Shown here: positions 1 to 13,416 of the stretch, one piece after another
Layout of the letters: the number at the start of each line of letters is the position of its first letter
Position numbering within the stretch: the first letter of the stretch is position 1
Source of the DNA: Amoeboaphelidium protococcarum
Lineage: Eukaryota > Aphelidiomycota > Aphelidea
Reading direction: 5' to 3'
DNA: 64,000 bases
Assembly (NCBI GenBank): GCA_023515745.1
Contig: JALECJ010000257.1
Span: forward strand, 126,687 to 190,686
Program-made: the position numbers and the translations under genes
Notes under the pieces: model-generated
Databases searched by the model: none
Told to the model about the DNA's origin: nothing
What the model saw: only the letters and a program-made list of their open reading frames with translations

Positions 1-344
1 ATATCAGAGGGCAGAAGATTGTAATCTTATACAGTGAACCAACTGCCCATTAGACATGCGCGAAGACTTTCCTTATTGATAATGGCCAACTGATTCGAGG
101 GAGATTCTACAGCTAAGGAAGTTTATCTATCAAAGCTTGGCTATAAATCACCGCGATGTTAAAATCCTGTACCATTAGATAGAGTCTGAAGAGTAGCATT
201 CTAAAACTAATGGTTATTAGTGCCAATCGATTCCTTATCGCTGGCCCATGATGATAGCACACGAGATTGATCGCCTCGTTCCCTGAGCCTTGGAGTCGTA
301 CGCAACGGATTAGTGTCCACCCCGAAGAAATCAAATCCATCCAT
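1..344 (-). CDS. Edge-truncated protein of unknown function (N-terminal part)
   Basis: With TAA/TAG read as Gln, the minus strand is open without a TGA from an ATG at 344 to the left edge of the window. The N-terminus begins MDGFDFFGVD and continues as a polar, Asn/Gln/Ser-rich stretch with no membrane segment and no domain I recognise. The same frame continues upstream to about 431, but that part is hydrophobic and lacks a better start, so I chose the ATG at 344. The C-terminus lies outside the window. It could be a low-complexity regulatory protein. The reading frame is the only support. Confidence 0.45.
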
Positions 345-1219
345 TGAATTATCGGGAGCTATATAAACTAAGCAGGATAAATGTGTTATCAAAATTTTTA
401 ACAATAGACTGAAATTTAATCTGTATATCAAAAATCATGGAGCGCTATAAATTTTCACGACCTCATCTGACACGGATCGTGAAAATTCGTCATGCTCGGT
501 TGAAACATACTCGTGAAATTAAATTCGTAACTTGATCGATCGATGACAAATGATGTATATCGCGGCTTTATGGAGAATTTACTATCAAAACGATGATATT
601 CAATCAATGCTGTTTCCAAAAGTAAGCATGGTATAAGTTCTTGTATGAATTCCCATAAATGCGAGCAATTTGACTCTCTACGGCAAATCTGTTAGATGCA
701 TTTGTTGTCACATCGAAAGCGATCGAGGCATAATCAACGTCTTGATTAATCTAGTACCTGTAGCCAGCTTTACGCTTGTGAATGCTAAGCGTGTTTAATT
801 TTTGGGTGATGAATGTTCTTAGATACTTTCAAATCACAATCTCTAGAAATAATTATAAACTATGCGTCTGGTGTTTGTCTATACATAAAGAATATCCTAT
901 TGAACAACAAACGCGTCAGCTCATTGTTTTGACATTGAAGCAACAATAAGACCACTAGCATAACAAAACTTTGTTCATACAACATTTAAAGATTTCTAGT
1001 AGAGATCCTTTAATTTTAAACATATTTTTAGACATGAACATTAAACATGATCCAGGCACATGGAATAACGGAATGCCGTCAATCCTTCTAGTTACGCTTA
1101 TAAATAAGTCAATGCTATTTATAAGACTGTTGTCCGACACTTCTTTGATTTTCAAACATTCACCCTTCTAAATACCAACATACTCAAGATCATTACTAAA
1201 GTAATAATAACTTCTCAAA
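345..1219. other. Intergenic region upstream of the MARK-like kinase
   Basis: This 875-base AT-rich stretch separates the edge gene from the kinase. It holds only short frames with no family resemblance and one ACGCGT at about 911. I see no RNA gene or repeat in it. It probably carries the divergent promoters of both neighbours. Confidence 0.6.
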
Positions 1220-3391
<2,172 letters not shown>

Positions 3392-3524
3392 AGTGAAAGA
3401 TTGCCTTACAATTCGCACTAAGTGGTGTATGATGACTAGATGGGTGAAAAAGTGATGATAAATATAGAAATTCGTCTGACTGAAACTGTTTTTTTCTCTT
3501 GGGGGTACATTTCGAATCGCTTAT

Positions 3525-4676
3525 ATGATGAATGCCGATACTTTCACTTCTGATATCGCGGTGATTGCGCGACTTATTGGTCGAGTATTAAGCTCATTTT
3601 ATAATTACTGTATGGTACTCTTATGGACCAAATGTAAAGAACTGGCGCGTGAAGTGTACTCCTCTGCTGATTTCTGGTTACGAACCAGATTCAATATCCA
3701 CCCGGGTTTTTAAAGCAAACTGGATGATATATAACATGTCATTTGTCGGATAGTTTATCATGACTAAAACTATTTAATCGTTGATAAACCTCACAATGTA
3801 AATGTCGTGCTTGGAGATAAATCTCGAATTTCGGTGTAGCGATTGCTCAGCATTAACTATCCGCTGTATCACATTCGTAACATTCACCGATTGGATTTTG
3901 GAACGAGCGGTGTATACGTTATCGCCACAAACTAATGGTCTGCGAGGGACGGCGGTCTGATGCTTAAGCATAAACTGGCGCGTAAAATATACTATGCACT
4001 GGTGGAAGGTCATATCGATATGAACAATGTATGCCAAAGGCTACCTGAACGCGTTACTAAAATGGAACTGACAAATCGAAGTGATTCAGTATCATTATCC
4101 CAATATCTCATCACCATCCGATTAGGACAGAGTTTAATTGATGAGAAAAAGGTAACCTCAGAGCTGGATGCTGAGAATGTGAGGGACTTACGTGAATGCT
4201 CAACTATCCTCGACGTTGTACGTATTGGTTATTACAATAATCATCCGTGCACTCTAGTCAGACTGAGTCCTCTTAGTGGAAGAACCCATCAGCTCAGAGT
4301 CCATATGAAGAGTATTGGACATACAATCATCGGAGACACTTTGTACGAGTCCTCGGTGTAGTCTCCCAGAATGTATCTCCATTCATCTCAGATATCCTTT
4401 GACTTTGAATAGCTCAACAAAAAATATGCCAAGATATATGGACGAGCGTCATCTATCAGGTAGCCTTCTGCTGCTGCAAAGTAAGCGAAACCTTCCTCGC
4501 GACTGACATCTGTGCCAAGTTAGATCAAAGTTTGGCTGTTTGAGGCTGAGAAGCGCGTGTGCAACTGGCTCAAGATTTTAGACTCATCTCCATGTCGGAC
4601 TACCAATTTCTCCGTCTAGACGCCAGGTATTCCTTTCATAGAGCTAATTTAGGAATAGACAGAGTCCGCTGAATGA
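3525..4676 (+). CDS. RluA-family RNA pseudouridine synthase
   Basis: A 383-aa enzyme that isomerises uridine to pseudouridine in RNA (rRNA, tRNA or mRNA, not decidable here). Around residues 85-90 it has the NYLIVDKP entry motif. It then has HRLDFGTSG, which carries the catalytic Asp, followed by ARKIYYALVEG and the C-terminal LSGRTHQLRVHM block. These four blocks in this order define the RluA/RPUSD group. The frame crosses many TAA/TAG codons as Gln and ends at TGA 4674-4676. No S4 RNA-binding domain is evident at the N-terminus. The C-terminal 110 residues include an RMYLHSSQISF-like motif common at the end of the catalytic domain, then a poorly conserved tail. Two tandem ATGs (3525, 3528) open the frame. 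Confidence 0.9.
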
Positions 4677-5025
4677 GTAACTATTGATGTTGTGTCTGAA
4701 TAAAACTCTGATATACTCTTTGATGAGTAGTCTTATTCATTATTTTCCACGAGGCGCGTTAGTCATACTGTACTGTTGTTGTCTGTTGAAGAGCATCAGC
4801 GCCTCCTCATTCATCATTGCCCGTTTCGACCGCTAGAAACGGTAAAATTTCGTATGACAGCCCCCTCCCGCGCGATGGTTTCGATTATGAAACAAGCAAG
4901 CCTCTTGGTAGAGCTGAAAACGGATTTCCACCTTCATCGTTATTACCTTTTCTAGAATAGTATAGTCGGCGATTACACACTGCTACGCTCTATACTCTAT
5001 TTGGCTAATCTGAAACAGCTCCAAG
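4677..5025. other. Intergenic region before the MADS-box gene
   Basis: About 350 bases with no open frame of note. There are short pyrimidine-rich patches (about 4855-4870), probably the MADS gene promoter and 5' leader. I see no repeats or RNA gene. Confidence 0.5.
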
Positions 5026-6296
5026 ATGGTCGTTAATCCTCCCGCTGCGGACACTTACGATGAATTGATGGAAAAGTCGCTGCATTTGAACTCTGATCTG
5101 CAGTCTCAACTTGATGGCCGCCAAGCTACTGCTTCTTCTACACCACATGCGACTCCAATAAACTTGGACTCTTTCGTAAATGGACACAATGTTCATCGAC
5201 CAAGTGATCACCATGGTATAGAGTAATTTAACCTCGACAATCTTATTGGCGGTGATCATACTTAGCCAGGTCTCACGGCAAAGTATAGCGATGAAAACAA
5301 CGTGGTTGATCGCGAAGATCAATTCGCTCAAGTCTATGATTACTTGGAATCTATGGAACAATCTCGACAGTATGCGCCATAATCTCAAGCTTAGCAAGGA
5401 CGTTCTGCGTAGTTTTCTGCTCCTGCGGTAAGTCAGTAAACTCAAGATTCTGATTCTGCTCATAACGATGCCAACAATTATCAACAAACTCTAAAGAGGT
5501 CGCGCGCTTCTACTCTGGACTCTCAAGAGCACTCCCAGCACGATGGACATCATCAAGTTGATGATGAATTCCCACCGAGCCGTAAAATCAAAATTGAGTT
5601 CATCGCTGATAAGAGCAAGAGACACATCACATTTAGCAAACGCAAAGCTGGCATTATGAAAAAGGTATGTTGGTGTTGTGTTTTGAGATAAATTTCATGA
5701 ATAGTGAAATATATACAACGTTCTCATACGTGTAGGCTTATGAACTGAGTACTTTGACTGGCACAGAAATTCTGCTTCTAGTAGCTTCTGAGACTGGTCA
5801 TGTGTATACTTATGCCACGTCCAAGTTTTAACCAATTATAACGCGTGAAGAAGGAAAGCAGATTATTCAAGCCTGTCTGCATCAGTAACAACAACAGCCA
5901 TAATAAACAACTGCTCGAGCCCCGGAAAATGCTGCATCTGATCATAAAAATTTGTCTTACTAACAGCTAAAATCGCTGTATCAACCTCAATAACGTAATG
6001 TCCATAGCCAAGTCAGCCAACCTGATCCGAGTGGCTCATTGCAGTAACAAGAAGCGCTGAATAGAATCGAGAAATAATCTCAAGTCTAAGCCGATCCTGA
6101 TCAACAATAGAAGTAAGGATAGTCATTGATGGAGTATCAAGTAATGATGCAAAGACGCGCTTTGGAGCATCAGTTGAGACATGCCTAAGCGTAGTAAAGA
6201 CTGCAGCTGGCGCAATAGTAACAGTAATAGTTGCACATGGTTGCGAATCACCAGAGAAACACTCATTAAACCCGCCAATCTCAGCACAATGAATGA
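5026..6296 (+). CDS. MADS-box transcription factor, Mcm1/SRF type
   Basis: Two exons (5026-5664 and 5736-6296) encode 399 aa. The MADS domain starts near residue 185 with SRKIKIEFI, then SKRHITFSKRKAGIMKKAYE and TEILLLVASETGHVYTYAT. This is the DNA-binding and dimerisation module that recognises CArG boxes in Mcm1/SRF (type I) factors. The intron splits the domain exactly after MKK and has canonical GTATGT...TAG ends. The flanks are glutamine-rich: N-terminal residues 95-150 and the whole C-terminal 150 residues carry Gln runs written with CAA, CAG, TAA and TAG mixed. Such tails act as activation or cofactor surfaces. In fungi this family controls cell-type and cell-cycle genes; which targets apply here is unknown. 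Confidence 0.93.
5665..5735 (+). other. Intron of the MADS-box gene
   Basis: A 71-nt GT-AG intron (GTATGT...GTGTAG). Removing it joins the MADS helix (GIMKK/AYELST) in frame, which fixes both splice sites. Confidence 0.9.
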
Positions 6297-6573
6297 TTTA
6301 TGAACACTTCCTTGAATATGTATATACAATTGTTACACTGGTCATGATTACATATCTCTTAGTATTTAGTTGTTCCAACTCAGATTTTGTTACAATGATC
6401 TGATCCGGATTGGCCGACAATAAACTTCGCTCATCAGATGATGGCATATCTGATTTCTTAGAACGTCTGTTACACTCTAAGTGGGCAATACAGTTCAATT
6501 TTCTCTTTATTATACAAATCTTACACTGATATTAGAGTTTAATCAACTGCGTAATTTAGAAAGATAGCTTAGA

Positions 6574-8154
6574 ATGGAAATCGCGCAATACTAGTCCAAC
6601 ATTGTCAGAGTCAACACCAAGGATGCCTGCGAATATTTTAACGCTGTAAATGATTTGGTAACACTCTATGACACTAAGCTTAGTAGCATTTAAATTGAAA
6701 ATAGAGCTTTAGTGGACCACACTGCTGAGGCAGTCAATCGCATAATAGAACATGAAAAGAGCTACGTGCATGACTTGACGCGTCTAAAGACTATGCTGAT
6801 CTAACCAATGAAGGCGCTGAATTACAATTTGGAATCATTGCTACCTTCGAATTCTAATAATAATACTAATTAAAAAAGCGAAAGGTCATAAGCTGCCAAT
6901 CTTGATGTCACGTCTATATTCAATGGCCTTGAGAGTTTCCTTGAGATACATATGGGCTTACAGAGCCAGCTGTCTCAGTCATTTCCTACTACGGTAGAGT
7001 CTTTAGAATAGGCGGATCGCTTGATTGGATGTTATCTCAGAGTGGCCCCAATGTTTAAAGAATACGCTCTTTTTGCTTATTAACAAGCGATATTCATACA
7101 TAGACTGGACGGTATTAGTCCTGCTGTGCTGAGCCATGTAGACTCTTACATTAGTCATTTGTCCCATGGTAGAATTTAAAGTCTGTCCCACCTTGCCAGC
7201 TTCCCTCTGCAGTATATTGAATTGATCAGCAATCTGTTTACAGATTTAGGTGTAACTGCATCTGTAATAGAATAGAGCTCTCATCTCCGCTCACTTGTGG
7301 CTATTTTGAGCAACGTATTGATATCTATCTAAAGGAGCCAGTCATAAGCTAGAAGTTAGATGCAAGTTCTGGATCTGAGTCAACGTTTGGTGTACCAGTC
7401 TCCGTCTAAGAGCGTGTCATCTCTTATTGCCCCAACACGACATTTGATTTTACACGAGTGTGTCTGGCTCAACAATATGTCGATATTCTCCCAAGTGTCC
7501 ATGTATGTGTTCAATGATTTACTGCTGATAACAACCAAAACGGCTGGAAAGTAGCTAGTTTTGCAGCAGTTTGAACTGTCTCTAGTGGAGCTCATTGATC
7601 TACTGGTGCTCAGCGAAGATGACGCGAATAAAATGAGACTTTGCAAGTTCATCGCTCTGCAATAAGATCTTGATGACGTTCCTCTATAAGGCTAGCTATA
7701 AGATTTAATCTTTGCAATCAAATGCAATGGCACTGATTTGATATTTGCCTGCTGTTCTCAAGCATAAAAGTCGCGTTTAATGTTTAAACTTGCTGGAGCC
7801 ATTGAAGAATGTTAGATTGCGTAGAAATGCATTCTAGATAGGTAGCTGTATGGTATGAAAGCGATAAAATGGGAGCAGGAGATGAAAATCGTTCGCTCTG
7901 AGATATAGTCTTTAAAGACGATCTAAAGGGAGCAAAGTCTTCATAGAGCGGCCAGTACCAGCTCTAGGGGCAGTTCAACGGTGTTCGCATCATCTTCACA
8001 CGAAGATCTGAATTGCGATATTGCTTACATGACTTTCTCTACTGACAAAATACGAGTTCACTCTCTAAATGGTGGCGGAATCTAAATTAATACAAGCTCA
8101 AGTAAGAGTAATAGTGATTATCACAGCATGGATCGTCGTGAAAGTATAAACTGA
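6574..8154 (+). CDS. Dbl-family Rho guanine-nucleotide exchange factor (DH-PH)
   Basis: A 526-aa protein. The DH domain covers about residues 52-265: VNRIIEHEKSYVHDL is the CR1 helix (the E of HEKSYV is the catalytic contact in Dbl proteins). LESFLEIHMGLQSQL and YALFAYQQA correspond to the CR2 and central helices, and PLQYIELISNLF to CR3. A PH-like domain follows (about 290-430; VWLNNMSIFSQVSMYVFNDLLLIT looks like its first strands), then a Ser-rich tail. The protein should load GTP on a Rho/Cdc42-type GTPase at membranes. It lacks the calponin-homology and PB1 domains of Cdc24, so it is not a straightforward partner for the Bem1-like protein at 40 kb. It converges on the RasGEF gene with 37 bp between stop codons. 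Domain borders are approximate. Confidence 0.85.
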
Positions 8155-8191
8155 TGATATTGATGAACGAAAATATATTCATAAATGACTC

Positions 8192-11100
8192 TCAGAAATT
8201 CAGTTCTGCAATCTTCTCACTCAATTTGGCAGTGAGATCCGTGGCCACATCGTCTTCTTTCTCCAACATCAGTGATTGCCTGTTATCAACGTCAATAGAG
8301 GATTGTGATTAAGGCTAAACAATAGTCTTCTCTCGCGGCTCAAGCGTAAGACTTAATTCATGCAACTTGGAGAAGTCTCTCGGCTAATCGAGATGAGTTT
8401 GAATCCAATTCCATATGTCAGGCACAACGACAAATTTATAAGAGTCCAATTGAAAACGATCAATCTCCTGGATGATGGTGGCCAGTTTTCGATACTTATC
8501 AAAGTTGATGAGATTCTTGTTGGAAAAGTAATCCGGATTACCTTACTTTATAAATGTGATGTCAGTCAGATATCGGCCAAGAAATGGTATACAAGGAGCA
8601 TTCAATTCTTTCAGTGCATTTCGATACTTTTAAAAGTTATTCTCACGGTCCATGTGAGAACAGAGAGTCTCGAACTTTATCTAATACTTTGAACTCAGTT
8701 CTGCCCACGTCTTTCTTAATCGATAAATCGGCGTGGAGTTGAGTGCAGCCAGAATAGACTCCCGAGATGCAAAGTTGTTCAGCTCATGACACTTTTCAGC
8801 CGTTTTAATAAGATGCTTCAACACAGCTACTCTGGATTTTACGTCAGACTGCTGAAGAATCAACTCGGCAATCCATCCAGTTATTTAGTTAGATCTTTAT
8901 ATCGCCTGCCGTATTGGATCAGTTGACTCATCACCCACATTCTATTGCAAACCTTCGCGCGGCACGTAGTACAATAGCTCCATCGGATGAACAGCCATAA
9001 ATAGTCTATGTTCGAGCAGAGTAATCTAACGACACAGTTCCAGTGCATCAATATCCAAAATACTAGAGATCTATCCATTTTTGACAGGTATTGCAGGAGG
9101 AATAGAAGCATCAGCTATGGGTAGATGAGACAACCTTGCCAGAGATAGGCGTATATTAGTGCTTCGTTCATTGCGTAGAGCCAATCGTCGAGCTACAAGT
9201 TCAATGAGCCTCTCAGCTTCCTTACCCATCTGTGGATACATAACGCTCTTGATAAACTACTTCAATTCATCCAAATGCGGACCATCCTCCTTCTCATACC
9301 AATAATCTTCCATCCACATCTTCAATGCTTTGAATACTCTTATCTGTATTGGCTTCAACTTGACCTCATACCATTTCTGCTGCTCAAACGGAGACAAATT
9401 AGACGGGGCTTACAGCTAAAATCTGGCTCTGACATTGTCCAAAACCGACTGCCAAGTGGTAAACATCCTAATAGTCAATAAGAACGTTTTGACAAAGTCG
9501 AAATCCACATTGTCATGTCCCACAAAATAAGTAACCAGTGCAGACAGTGTCCCTGCCTTGACATGCTTCTATCCATCAAGAGTAAAAATGAGGTCAGATG
9601 GTGAGTAGTCGGGCTATTACCAAGAAAAGATCTCCGTATTAGACTAATTAGGAGAGTAGCTCAGTGTAATTGGACTTTCGCCAAAGAATTTCTTTAATCT
9701 TTTATTGGTAGCAGTGGCTCCTTCTACTATCTAATCATCTAGCTCAGTATTGATATTCTTAATGGCATTTCCTTACGAAAAATTATCATCGCTAGTAGCA
9801 ACATCTTCACCAAAAAACTTGCTTAATTTCCTCTAAGCCTATGCACTCTTTGCAACCTCATACTTCTTCGATCTTTATAGCGTGCCTTTAGGTAATGAGC
9901 TCTTGGCAGACATGGAAGATACGAAATTACGCCGCCGTTTACTTTCAACCGTGGACTGAGTTCTACGGCGGTCTAAATCGGTAACACATTCTTCATCGAG
10001 GCTACTACTATCAGACGATTAATTACCACCATCGTCATCAACATCAGACTATGACGAACGACGATTGCCCAATAGAGGCTTGGTCGTAGCATCAGCTGCA
10101 GCTTTGATATCTTGCTACAATTGTCTCCATGAATTGACAGATTGCTCCATAAAATCACAATTGAGCATAGCAAGCTGAACATCTAGCTGACTCTTATAAT
10201 TTAGCAGCTCCCTGCATGTAGCGATATAATCTTTAGCGGCCTTCAGTGTCGAAGTTATACTGAGTAGAACGGATTTCTGTGCATGAGCAGGAGCAAATTC
10301 GTTCTTCATTTAATCAACTTCTGCCATCAAGTTTGCCACGGCAGAATTCAACTGATGCTTTACCGCAGATGTTGACCAAACGATATCGGCGTCATTAGGC
10401 AGCAGGATATCAAACTCTTTAGCTTCACTCCTTGTATTCGATAAAATCTCATCAAAATGTAAATCTTCCATTAAAGTTATCAGTTAAATACTCTAAGCCG
10501 TAATTTGAGAGCTAGTTTACAATAGGACTTTTATTGAGACATTCTTCTACTGATCAGCCTACTGCAATATACTAGCGAGAACTGACTTTAAGCCACTTTG
10601 ACATAAGCCCAAATGCTGTTCACATTCAACAACACTGAGGCATTGGTTATAGATGATAGTTTCGAAACTTGCTTAGCTGGCAACTGACTTGGAGCGAGAG
10701 CTTAATTTCACATCATTATCAAGACACAGAGTCACATACTTTCTGACTGCTAACAACACATGTCCACAGCGGCTCTTAATTTATGCTATTCCATGCTAAT
10801 CTATCAATGCAGACTACTGCTGCTTTAACGAGTAAACAAATTTGTCGCAACTGGCAACAAGTTCTTCAAATCCAGTTTGAATAGACCGATTACTCAATAC
10901 CAAGGCTTCTTATGATTGCTCCACAAGATTGCCGACTGCAGTTACCAAAAGATTTCCGTCCTGTATCAGCATTTTGTAATTCTGATCCTTCAATGCAGCA
11001 TTTATATTACTGATCGAAGTCAAAACACGCTTAATCATCACATCCCAGGTGGAAATTTGACTACCAGCGCTAAGAGTGAATTTACTACTACCTACTTACG

Positions 11101-11536
11101 CTTTTCCGGTCTATGACGAAGATGCACCATCCCTTTGCGATAGATTATTAGATTCACCAACACGCTACTCCATTATTCGATTTTAGGCCTCTGGTGTAGA
11201 AATTGACTGCACTCCATCATGTCCATCATGCAACTACGATTGTTGTTATTAGTAATCTTCTTGTAGCGCCTAATCACGCGCAGTTTTCAACAAATCTTCC
11301 GACAATTCAGCCACGAAAGACGAAGGAAACCAACCAATGAACAATGGCTTACTATTCACAATGTATCCACTCCACCATCCTGAATTATGTTTGCTTATTA
11401 CTTGTAAGATGTCACCTTTCCTGACACTCAACTTATTGGGCTGATTCTGAGGTTAGAAATCATGCAAGACTATGACTTGTGTGGCCGCATCAGCAGGAAG
11501 TTTCAATTATTACTCAGACTCTTCTCGGTTGTCCAT
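8192..11536 (-). CDS. Ras guanine-nucleotide exchange factor, Cdc25-like (SH3-REM-RasGEF)
   Basis: A single-exon gene for 1114 aa. An SH3 domain lies at about 20-80 (VLHDF, GDILQVISK, GWWSGY, GWFPSSFV). A long helical, Gln-rich middle follows. Next is a RasGEF_N/REM module at about 640-760, with KAGTLSALVTYF and FVKTFLLTIRMFTT. The C-terminal catalytic RasGEF domain (about 820-1060) has KCHELNNFASRESI, the helical-hairpin region, then PCIPFLGRYLTDITF and INFDKYRK. SH3 plus REM plus RasGEF is the arrangement of fungal Cdc25 proteins that activate Ras for cAMP signalling, which supports a fungal-side affinity. In-frame TCA triplets on the plus strand (TGA on this strand) are absent where I checked; CAT/TCA repeats there are all out of frame. 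Confidence 0.92.
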
Positions 11537-11850
11537 GATATATTAATTAGTCTTGTTTAGATGGGAAAAAGAGATTTTTACTTTGTAATCATCATTTCCT
11601 CTTATGACAGGATCCTTCTTGAATGTCTATTTTTAAACAATCAAAACCTTACGTCAATTGGCATTAGGAAACAACAACAACAACACGTTCAGCCCGCTGA
11701 CAAAGGTTATCTTAATAGGCCAGGCTGAAACAGCAGAGAAAAATTTAAGTACTTCAAAAGAGTGCAATAGTCTAAATTGGTGTTCTCGTGTCACAGATAA
11801 CAGTAAATAATGCATTAATACTGAACTAAATAATTTATACATTCAAAGAA

Positions 11851-12384
11851 TCACTAGGTATCGACATGCGTATCAGATGTAGCGATCATTCCAATCAATT
11901 CGTTAATCTCTTGTTTCTCCTACACATTTTAATCAATCAAAAGAAAACTTAATGTTAAAACAATTAGTTCAGAGCAGAAGAAGAGTTGAATTACCTGCTG
12001 GAGAAGAGAGTCGTAACGCGACAATTCTTGTTTCAAAATTCTCAAACGCGCACCCTCCATTACATTTTGCTAGTCAGTATTCACCAGCTCATTCAACAGC
12101 TACTTGTCACCCTTAATTCGTTCCAGTAATTTCAACTTTTCTTCTATTCCGTATTGACTCTTGATTTCTTCATATTTTGCCTACATTTACAGTAGTTGTC
12201 TGATATCATCATACAGGTAAACGATCAAGTGGGGAAATCATACATGAAAATCTTTTTGAAAAGTGGAACGAAATTCTTCTAGATCGCAGGAAGGGAACGC
12301 AGTCTCTAATGACTCCATCTTATCCAGTATTTTCTAAACTGCCATTTATGTAGCCTAGTCCAATTGCTCTTCTAACGTACTCAT
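11851..12384 (-). CDS. Small coiled-coil protein of unknown function
   Basis: Two exons (12384-11995 and 11919-11851) give 152 aa. Almost the entire protein is predicted helical by eye. It starts MSTLEEQLDQATQMAV, then has two long heptad-like stretches (about 55-130) rich in Leu, Lys, Glu and Gln, and ends in a short tail. The length and shape resemble small subunits of coiled-coil assemblies such as kinetochore Nnf1/PMF1 or GINS-associated proteins, but no diagnostic motif is visible and I do not assign it. The GTAATT...GTGTAG intron joins QQ to EKQEINEL in phase 0 and is needed to reach the TGA. Confidence 0.65.
11920..11994 (-). other. Intron of the small coiled-coil gene
   Basis: A 75-nt GT-AG intron with an AT-rich body and a TGATTGAT-like stretch near the acceptor. 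Splicing keeps the frame open. Confidence 0.7.
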
Positions 12385-12569
12385 TTCTTTTCTTAGTAAA
12401 TACCTCAGAGAGAAATAACCAATAAAGTTACAAGACTTTATGAAGTTAAGAGGAGCGCTTCAAACTGAAACATGATCGCGTTCGTTCCATTGAAGTTTCT
12501 TCAGTTTCTCTAGTGTGAATTCTTTGCTATTCAGTTTCTTCAACTGGTAGAATTACTGTGAAGAGAGGG

Positions 12570-13349
12570 ATGATAATGATGATGATCTCAATAGCTATAT
12601 TGATACTCAGTTTATTTGTGGGCTGTGTAGTATCAATAATTGACTATAATATCGTATTCAAAGACTTGAACTAACATGATTAATCCGAAAGACAATATCT
12701 TGCAGATCCGACTGCTAACCTCACGTATATTCTGGTACATGCTCCGTGGTGCGCACGTTCTCAATCGTTAGTGCAATCCTTCCGTAATGCCACTGCTTAT
12801 TTTCCCTCTCTGATCCAGTATCGATTTTACAGTAATGATTCGCGGAAGTATACGTTTGTTTAGCTCAATACGTCTTCAGTTCCCATTAGTGGCGATGAAT
12901 AGTTGTCAAATGATTAGGCTAAAGAGGATCAACGCGTTCCTATGAAAATATAGTTTGTCACTGTGAACTTGTATAGTCAACCTGAATTAGTTGCTAGATT
13001 AGGTATTATGTCTTATCCAACAATTCGGTATTTCTGGTAGCATCCGAGAAATGAAAGTGGTATTTACGACAAGAATCAGTATATCAAGCTCAACTATTAC
13101 GCGAGTGGCGAGACTGTTGCACATTTGCTGACTCATGCAAATTCAACAATTGATTAGATATTACTCGAACGTTCCTAGTTTTTAGCAGGAAATAAGACTA
13201 ACATTAGTAACAATTCAAATTTATGGAATAAGGAAAATAGTCGCGTCTCTATGTACTCTCACGGTGCACACGTTCTGAGGACACTCCAGATAAAACTGTA
13301 CAACGAGATAATGATGAAGCTGTTTGATTACGGTATTTTCACCAAATGA
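12570..13349 (+). CDS. Thioredoxin-fold secretory-pathway protein with a CxxS-type site
   Basis: A 259-aa protein with an N-terminal hydrophobic segment (residues 2-22, MIMMMISIAILILSLF) that should act as a signal peptide or anchor. A thioredoxin-like domain follows, with HAPWCARSQ at about residues 59-67 and SYPTIRYFW (the cis-proline strand) near residue 150. Canonical disulfide isomerases have WCxxC; here the second Cys is Ser (WCARS). It can therefore form mixed disulfides but should not be a standard dithiol oxidase, as known for CxxS thioredoxins such as ERp44. Several N-x-S/T sequons (NLT, NAT, NDS, NTS, NES, NKT, NIS) fit an ER-lumen location. It has no KDEL-like tail and ends IFTK. 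It converges on RRP12 with 67 bp between stops. Confidence 0.78.
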
Positions 13350-13416
13350 GATGTATAAAGACAGAAAACCCATCAGTGAAATGATTGTCATTTAGAATAT
13401 AGTGTATTTTAATCGA

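Noticed and set aside
6298-6540. Minus-strand frame with a zinc-finger-like start (YQCKIC...HLEC)
   Set aside because: No ATG at its head, no complete Cys/His pattern, and it lies in a 277-bp gap between two plus-strand genes. I could not support it as a gene.
6574-8154. Calling the RhoGEF Cdc24
   Set aside because: It has DH and PH only. The N-terminal calponin-homology and C-terminal PB1 domains of Cdc24 are absent.
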